64,000 nucleotides of DNA from Ostrinia nubilalis (Eukaryota > Arthropoda > Insecta > Lepidoptera > Crambidae): positions 1,991,501 through 2,055,500 of the forward strand of contig NC_087093.1 in NCBI RefSeq assembly GCF_963855985.1. Direction: 5' to 3'. A program made the position numbers and the translations under genes. This document shows positions 59,601 through 64,000 of the stretch, in pieces. Position 1 is the stretch's first letter. Each line of letters begins with the position of its first letter. The notes beneath the pieces were generated by a model. That model was not told the DNA's origin, did not search any database, and worked only from the letters and a program-made list of their open reading frames with translations.

Positions 59601-60406
59601 GGGGTGAATCAAAAGTGCAGCTTTGAAATGTTTAGTTTAAATTAAAAGTATGCTGTTTTAGGCTCAAAAACTGAATTCCGACAAACGTTACTCCGACTCT
59701 ATTAAATATAGACACCCGACTGCACCAGAAGGAGGGTTACACTTTTGAATACACCTTTCAGTATAACTCTTAAACTTTTTTACTGAAGAAATAATTTTAC
59801 AGGTTATGATTATTTATACATATTTTGTTTTACTTACACTTTTACGTGCTAAATCTTGGTCTAAATTGAATAGAAATATTCCATTTTCATTTTGCTAGAG
59901 ACATTAGTGTTTAGCTGAGAAAAGATAGATCAATAACAAAAGAACGTCAATATCTTTGCACACATGTACACATTACCATAGTCGGTTTTGTTACCCGACT
60001 ACCCATTATTAGGCCATCGACAAAATTGGCAATCGTTGACAAACGAGCAAATAATTGCGCTGTTTATCCCGAAACTTTCTAATTTATCTCTTTTAATAAA
60101 TATGTAAAGGGCTCTCATCTTGCAAAATTATACTGACCGAATAATATAGTGGATTCCAGGCATGATTCCAGAGGGCGCCCCGGGAGCGAATTAGTGAGGT
60201 ACGTGCCTCAACTGGTGATTTTTTGTCCCCACGAAATATGAAGGCCGGTTTACAGTGCACGAGCAATTGTTCAAAAAAAGCATGAAAAACAAAGCCTCCT
60301 TTTAAGTCACAAAGAAAAAAGTTGACTCCTCTCGCGAAAATCGAACTAAACTTCAATTGTTTCTCAAGTCAAAAACAAAACTAAAATGTTTGTAACTTTA
60401 TTCAAG
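56624..60406. other. Unassigned DNA
   Basis: Nearly 3.8 kb without a recognised gene, RNA or transposon. Short frames at 56781-56966, 56919-57125, 57261-57512, 57525-57776, 57905-58117, 58436-58624, 58804-58986 and 60093-60356 carry no known domain. Confidence 0.4.
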
Positions 60407-60610
60407 ACTAGCGGCCGCCCGCGACTTCGTACGCGTGGACCTCGTTTTACTCCATCAGGGGTGGAGTTTCGTAAAATCCGCTCTTAGCATCTATAGCGCA
60501 TACATTTTAAATTTCAGACTACTTTAAACACATATGACTTTCATAATATAAACTTCCAACCCTCCTTTTATCTCTTTAGCCCCCGTAGTTGATTTCTAAT
60601 GATACATTTT

Positions 60611-61501
60611 CAGTATATGTACCACCACCACCACCACCACCACCATTTCAGCCATAGGACGTCCACTGCTGAACATAGGCCTCCCCCAATGCTTTCCATG
60701 TTGATCGATTGGAAGCGGCCTGCGTCCAGCGCTTCCCTGCTACCTTTACGATGTCGTCGGTCCACCTTGTAGGTGGAAGTCCCACGGTACGTTTTCCGGT
60801 GCGCGGCCTCCATTCCAGAACCATTCTGTCCCATCGGCCATTAGTTCTGCGTACTATGTGCCCTGCCTGCCCATTGCCACTTCAGCTTGCCAATACGTCG
60901 GGCTATGTCAGCGACTTTGGTTCGTTTACGGATCTCATTTCTGATTCGATCTCGCAAAGAAACACCAAGCATAGCTATCTCCATAGCACGCTGTGCAACT
61001 GAGCTTCTGTATAAGGCCTATAGTGAGAGGCCACGTTTCCGAGCCATAACTTATCACTGGTAACACACATTGGTTATACCTACACTCTAGTCTTCAGGCA
61101 TTGAGGTATTTTGGACGAAAAGATGTTGCGTAGTTTCCCGAACGCTGCCCAGCCGAGTTGGATTCGACGATTGACCTTCTTCTCGAAATTGGACCTACCT
61201 AGCTGGATCGTTCGTCCGAGGTAAACATACCTACTTGTCGACAATCTCGAGAATTGAGCTCCCAACTGAAACTGGGTAGGGCGCAACATGGACATTCGAC
61301 ATAAGCTTCGTTTTGTCCATGTTCATCCTCAGGCCTACCTGTTGGGAAAATCGATGAAGGTCTTCGAGCATTGTTCCAAGATCTTCCAACGATTCTGCCA
61401 TGACCACAATATCGTCGGCAAACCGATGTGTACACAGTACCACAGTGTACCGAACAGTATATGTAGTTACACCTCCACAATATCTAGAGATCATAGTGAG
61501 C
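60611..61501 (-). pseudogene. RTE-like LINE, 5'-truncated RT fragment with (GGT)n tail
   Basis: Minus-strand coding remnant starting within the RT domain: HRFADDIVVMAESLEDLGTM with the catalytic FADD at about 61422-61411, then LRMNMDKTKLMSN. Across frame changes follow VNRRIQLGWAAFGKLR and VISYGSETWPLT, then VAMGRAGHIVRRTNGRW, LEWRPRTGKRTVG and PTRWTDDIVKVAGKRW, and finally GEAYVQQWTSYG and a stop. The tail is a run of GGT (plus-strand ACC, 60620-60643). Direct repeats ATACATTTT at 60602-60610 and 61502-61510 fit a 9-bp target duplication. At least three frame breaks make it inactive. It is the best-preserved of four fragments of this family in the window. Confidence 0.87.
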
Positions 61502-61642
61502 ATACATTTTAACTTTCAAGTCTCTTACTTTAAAAACCGAGGACTGCAATACAAACTTCCAAACCCCCTTTTTAACTCCCATAAGGGTTGAATTTTGCAA
61601 AATTTCGTCTTAGTGACTACCTACGTTCTAAAAGGAGGTGTA

Positions 61643-61826
61643 TTCCACTTTGATCACCTGGCTTTGATCAGCCATTTGCCATTTGGACCATTGGAGCCAT
61701 TTGGACATACATACATGTATGTGACAATTCAGAGATATGATTTATTTATAGGTGATCAAAGAACACTAAAAAAATTATTTAACTGGAGTCTACTTTGATC
61801 ATCTTGGTGATCAAAGCCAGGTGGAA
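61643..61826. mobile_element. MITE with TTCCAC ends, TA-flanked
   Basis: Left end ttccactttgatcacctggc then tttgatca, and right end with complement ttccacctggctttgatcac, fold on each other around a shared CTGGCTTTGATCA word. TA lies on both outer sides (61641-61642, 61827-61828). Both neighbours belong to repeat G. No coding capacity; the TA duplication suggests a Tc1/mariner-type source. Confidence 0.7.
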
Positions 61827-61935
61827 TAGACCATTAACCCCTATGAGAACTCTTTTGAGACTTGTAGTTTCTGAGACTTCGTGATGTGTGAGTGAGTCAC
61901 TTAGTCATTCAATGACCTTTCTTTCTACTAAAATT

Positions 61936-62335
61936 ATACGTACCTATAGTAATTATCATTAAAATCAAATAAGTAAGTACCTACCAACCTAAGTAATTAA
62001 AATAAAGACCCTACCAAAAAATTAACAAATTACATACAGAAAATAAAAACGAAGTAATTCTTATCCTATTTAACTACAATCGCCCACGCGCCCATCCCAT
62101 TTGTCCGCCGCTAAACCGTACCCTAATATTCATCTCGGTAGATGGCGGCACATAGTAAGAATTTGCAAGGAAGTTTGTAAAAAGTCACTAATTAACACTT
62201 TGATTTGCTCGTTTAAACACAGTGAATGATTCAAATAGGTACATACAGTGAATGGTTCAATTACATAAAATATCTTTATTTATTAAATTTTCAATATTAT
62301 TTACGAACAGCGCTATTCATAGTACATGTAATATT
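61936..62335. other. Unassigned DNA
   Basis: No gene or complete repeat recognised. A GGTAGATGGCGGC word near 62141 resembles the ATAGATGGCG words found nearby. Confidence 0.35.
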
Positions 62336-62479
62336 TAGTTACTAATTTACTAATGATGTCGATAGATGGCGTTTGACAGCTTTGCCTTCATGAATATTTA
62401 CGTACCTCAAAAATTTTTGTCAGGCGCAAGAAGATTTTAACCAATGACGATAGATGGCGCTTTTCCACGTCTTATGAAA

Positions 62480-62667
62480 ATCCCAAATATTTTACGGGAC
62501 CCTATTTTTTTCCAAAATAAAATTTAGCCTATGTTACTCGTGAGATAAGTAGCTTTCGAATGGTGAAAGAATTTTTAAAATCGGTCCAGTAGTTTTTGAG
62601 CCTATCCATTACAACTAAACAAACAAACAAACAAACAAAGTTTTCCTCTTTATAATATTAGTGTAGA
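62480..62667 (+). repeat. Dispersed repeat R, 3' portion with (CAAA)n
   Basis: Contains aaaatcggtccagtagtttt and tgagcctatccattac, then ACAA units at about 62616-62638, and ends gttttcctctttataatatt then agtgtaga. This is the complete form of the end seen in truncated shape at 17876-18052. Class remains open. Confidence 0.7.
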
Positions 62668-62859
62668 CAAGTAACTTATTTAACGTTGACAAAACGTTAT
62701 ACGATACTGATTATATTATGGTTTTGCAGAGATTATGACTTTATGATAATGTTATCATGATTAACACAGGGTCAATAAAAAAGTGCAACAGCAGTCATTT
62801 TGGGAAAATATCGGACCGATTACGTCTTAATACGTCATATCGTGTAGCGACAGTTCTTA

Positions 62860-62970
62860 GCCTCTACTTCTACCTTTAACAGTAACTTTAACGATAACCG
62901 TTTTTTTTGTAAGGAATTTGACAGATTTTTAACGTTTCTTAAAGTTAAAGTAAAATGCTGCAACCCAATC
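62860..62970. mobile_element. MITE family H, copy 7 (111 bp, degenerate)
   Basis: The interior ACTTTAACGATAACCG, GAATTTGACAGATTTTTAAC and TTAAAGTTAAAGTAAAATG follows the family in the orientation of copy 3. TTA lies on both sides (62857-62859, 62971-62973). The left terminus is the most mutated of all copies. Confidence 0.75.
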
Positions 62971-63652
62971 TTAATGATAGATATGTCGCAGACGGTCATG
63001 AGTACGGACACTAAAGTGAAACGCAAGTGCGCCACCTAACGGCGAATCGGCGCAACACCGCTTTGGCGCGCTTTGACAGAGTCGTAACGGTCACGGCGGG
63101 ACGGATCGAACTCACTTTCGCTCCGGACGCCGACAAGAGAAGACATCGTCACGGAACTGTCCCACGTTTCACCTAGTGCCTATTTTATCGCTCGACGAAG
63201 TCTAGATTGTAGTACTAAGAACTAAGTGCTGATTTTGAACTCTGTTTGACGATTATTAAAAGTGTTTGAACACAAGTCTTATTCTCATTGCACGATACCC
63301 TATTTCGCCCACAATATCTGAGGTTCGAATCCCTGACGAGCCGACATCAGAATTGGGATCGAATCGTGCAATTGAGATCACTTTCAACGATATTGGAACC
63401 AACACGCTAATGAAGAGGCCAACATTTGCGACGTGCTATTTTGGACCAACAAAATAAGAACATACCTACCTATACCTACTACCGGCAAGCTCCTTTGGCA
63501 TCCAGGAACCGCTCGCTCGCTGGTCGTTCACTGGGCCTCGACCAACGTCGTCTCACCCGGTGGGCTAGTACCGCGCTGAGGGCGGGGTAGTGGTGTCAAA
63601 GTCGAGCTGAGGGTATGCCCGGAAAATAACCGGCCAGAAGGTTGAAGGATCA
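62971..63652. other. Unassigned GC-richer DNA
   Basis: Composition rises to mixed GC from about 63025 to 63175 and again after 63480. A B-box-like ggttcgaatcc at 63322-63332 lacks a matching A box and tRNA fold. The region could be part of a retroelement with lost boundaries; no ORF supports this. Confidence 0.35.
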
Positions 63653-63821
63653 GCTCGCAGCATTGGATCGGCGCGGGATGGCGGTCAAGCTCACAGCGTT
63701 GGAACGGCGCAGGACGGCGGTCAAGCTCACAGCATTGGACTGGCACGGGGTGGTGGTCAAGCTCACAGCAATGGACGGCGGCGGCGGTCAAGTGGAGAAC
63801 ATTGGACCGGCGCGGCGCGGA
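63653..63821 (+). repeat. 36-bp tandem repeat, GC-rich
   Basis: Three full 36-bp units at 63653-63688, 63689-63724 and 63725-63760, each beginning GCTCRCAGC and containing TTGGA..GGC.C, ending GGTCAA. A 31-bp unit (63761-63791) and a diverged partial unit follow. Because 36 is a multiple of three, the array stays open on both strands, giving VKLTALERRRTA-type repeats on one strand and CCELDRHPAPIQ-type repeats on the other. Nothing indicates that either is translated. Confidence 0.85.
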
Positions 63822-64000
63822 ACGAGGTTGCCCGCGAGTACTTTGGATCACAAGGGTGAGCGATATTGTTTTTCATTTGATTCTTTTGCTGAATACTTGT
63901 TGTTGTTGGTTAAATATTGTCGCCAAGATTGAGTGGCAGACGTTTCAATAATGTTACTGTAATGACCGGTATAGGTCAAACACAAGTAGTCAGCACAGAA
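63822..64000. other. Unassigned DNA at window end
   Basis: No structure recognised. The transition from the GC-rich array to AT-rich DNA occurs near 63855. Confidence 0.4.

Larger units (their letters stand above)
60407..61935 (+). mobile_element. Dispersed repeat G, copy split by two insertions
   Basis: Begins actagcggccgcccgcgact and ends gtagtttctgagacttcgtg, agtgagtcac and tgacctttc, the same ends as the 206-bp copy at 31713-31918. The extra length comes from an RTE-like LINE fragment (60611-61501), a MITE (61643-61826), and a longer middle part with a second cttccaaaccccctttttaa / gggttgaattttgcaaaatt module. Confidence 0.72.

Noticed and set aside
60618..60643. Poly-histidine or trinucleotide-repeat gene from the (ACC)n run
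   Set aside because: It is the simple tail of the minus-strand RTE-like LINE fragment.
62980..63320. LTR of an endogenous retroelement ending near 63290
   Set aside because: The mixed composition and a possible U5-like end were suggestive, but there is no second LTR, no convincing primer-binding site and no gag or pol sequence downstream.
63300..63370. tRNA or SINE suggested by ggttcgaatcc
   Set aside because: No A box at the expected distance and no cloverleaf.
1..64000. CRISPR arrays, operons or bacterial defence systems
   Set aside because: No regularly spaced identical repeats with unique spacers and no compact co-directional genes exist; the sequence is eukaryotic.

Overview
The window looks like an intergenic or long-intron piece of an insect nuclear genome, most likely a moth or butterfly (Lepidoptera). 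The sequence is AT-rich. No rRNA, tRNA or bacterial-type gene is visible, and none of the open frames over 60 codons reads as a conserved host exon. All recognisable protein-coding sequence belongs to transposable elements. The lepidopteran assignment is an inference from the repeat types: LINE 3' ends with short A-rich or trinucleotide tails, and many small palindromic MITEs whose style I know from moth and butterfly genomes.

Layout. 1-11 kb is mostly unannotatable AT-rich DNA with scattered LINE 3' tails, one hAT-type MITE (4359-4741) and a palindromic repeat (7.6 kb). 11-18 kb is repeat-dense: a 20-bp minisatellite, an RTE-like LINE tail, a second copy of the hAT MITE (12712-13104), a GC-rich PIF/Harbinger-type MITE (14113-14503) and several LINE 3' ends. 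18-24 kb is quiet. 24.0-25.5 kb holds a two-copy tandem duplication split by a 541-bp 5'-truncated LINE with a 16-bp target duplication, then two MITEs. 26.7-43.4 kb has isolated MITEs, hairpins and a 239-bp-period duplication near 40 kb.

The centre of interest is 43.5-50.2 kb. A minus-strand CR1/Jockey-type LINE has been invaded twice. One invader is a plus-strand 5'-truncated LINE (44452-46450) with an 8-bp target duplication. The other is a 1372-bp TA-flanked DNA transposon (47196-48567) with TTGCCCA sub-terminal repeats and remnants of a pogo/Tigger-like transposase. The host LINE frames abut cleanly across both insertions, so the order of events is readable.

51.9-54.7 kb holds a dispersed repeat split by a 2289-bp element with short terminal inverted repeats; an uninterrupted copy lies at 41.9-42.4 kb. 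60.4-61.9 kb is another nested structure: a short retroposon-like repeat interrupted by an RTE-like LINE fragment and by a small MITE. The window ends in a 36-bp GC-rich tandem repeat.

One MITE family, 102-124 bp long with TWA target duplications, occurs seven times. I found no operon, CRISPR, defence or metabolic system. The notable content is transposon archaeology, especially the pogo-derived element and the 2.3-kb TIR element.
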